Shown here: one piece after another, positions 4,868 to 5,097 of the stretch | Layout of the letters: the number at the start of each line of letters is the position of its first letter | How positions within the stretch are numbered: position 1 is the stretch's first letter | Origin: Spirochaetaceae bacterium | GTDB taxonomy: Bacteria; Spirochaetota; Spirochaetia; DSM-27196; PXBQ01 | Direction: 5' to 3' | Length of the DNA stretch: 5,097 nucleotides | NCBI GenBank assembly: GCA_003566875.1 | Contig: PXBQ01000339.1 | Location: 1-5,097 of the forward strand | Notes under the pieces: model-generated | Databases searched by the model: none | Seen by the model: the letters and a program-made list of their open reading frames with translations, nothing else | Told to the model about the DNA's origin: nothing | Program-made: the position numbers and the translations under genes

Positions 4868-5097
4868 TCACACCGCACGCCGAACGGCACGGCGGTACAC
4901 GAAGAACGTCTCGCACGCTTCGCCGATCGTCAGCGCGATTACCCCTGTGACCGCGGGCGAGAGCGGATTCACACGCGCGGCGGGACCAAAGAAAAAAAGC
5001 AGGCACAGCACAACAGCCGCCATGTTCAACATTTTCCCACCGCCGATCACCGATGTTCGTTGTGTGTGCAGGAGTGCGCCCCAATACGCCTCGCGCA
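4868..5097 (-). CDS. C-terminal part of a multi-pass membrane protein, possibly MATE/MOP-type flippase
   Basis: Seventy-five residues plus the stop are visible; the frame is open to the right edge with no stop, so this is the 3' end of a longer gene. It reads REAYWGALLHTQRTSVIGGG and on through NMAAVVLCLLFFFGPAARV to PAVTGVIALTIGEACETFFVYRR, ending RRAV. Two hydrophobic segments (about residues 25-45 and 49-66 of the fragment) follow a polar turn with QRT, and the end is basic. This resembles the last two helices of MATE-like, MurJ-like or polysaccharide-export flippases, which often have a '.G.l...grT....' turn before them, but the fragment is too short to be certain. A GTG at 5050 is only an internal codon, not a start. 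It is co-oriented with the ComFB-like gene, about 114 bases away, so the two may be co-transcribed. Confidence 0.7.
   Translation of the reverse strand, partial: REAYWGALLHTQRTSVIGGGKMLNMAAVVLCLLFFFGPAARVNPLSPAVTGVIALTIGEACETFFVYRRAVRRAV

Noticed and set aside
4860..5084. Alternative minus-strand frame over the right-edge membrane gene
   Set aside because: Its product is Arg/Cys-rich and not membrane-like, while the neighbouring frame gives two clean hydrophobic helices and is open to the window edge.

Overview
The window is a compact bacterial region with six protein genes (two cut by the window edges) and one tRNA. Coding sequence is moderately GC-rich, with many CGC and TCG triplets. The gene set (FapA/DUF342, a Gx-type membrane transporter, a ComFB-type protein and a PP2C phosphatase) is compatible with a spirochaete. 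No rRNA or other phylogenetic marker is present, so that assignment is an inference of modest strength.

Left block, minus strand, positions 2030 to 1: a tight four-gene run read right to left. It comprises a PP2C-type protein phosphatase, a Gx-family membrane protein (often annotated heptaprenyl diphosphate synthase component I), a multi-pass protein resembling the T component of ECF transporters, and the start of a 2-amino-3-ketobutyrate CoA ligase gene (kbl) that leaves the window. The spacings are a 4-base ATGA overlap, a 17-base overlap and a 17-base gap, so one operon is very likely. The Gx and T-like products plausibly form the membrane part of an ECF-like importer whose ATPase is not here. 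The phosphatase and the amino-acid enzyme have no obvious link to it.

Middle, 2031 to 2335: a tRNA-Arg(CCG) gene on the minus strand, with a promoter-like element upstream and two hairpins downstream, the second followed by U tracts. Divergent from it is a promoter-like element for the plus-strand gene. If this is the real promoter, the fapA message would begin at or next to its ATG and be leaderless.

Right block: a long FapA (DUF342) gene on the plus strand (2336 to 3997) converges on a minus-strand gene (4753 to 4052). That gene encodes an N-terminal ComFB-like domain joined to a C-terminal carboxypeptidase-regulatory-like beta domain. The 54-base gap between the two holds a clear intrinsic terminator for the minus-strand gene. 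Upstream of the ComFB-like gene is a 114-base leader with two inverted repeats and a tandem 10-bp-period repeat. Beyond it lies the C-terminus of a multi-pass membrane protein, perhaps a MATE/MOP-type flippase, which enters from the right edge.

The most unusual items are the ComFB to beta-domain fusion, which lacks the family's usual cysteines, and its structured leader. I see no insertion sequence, CRISPR array or phage-related gene.
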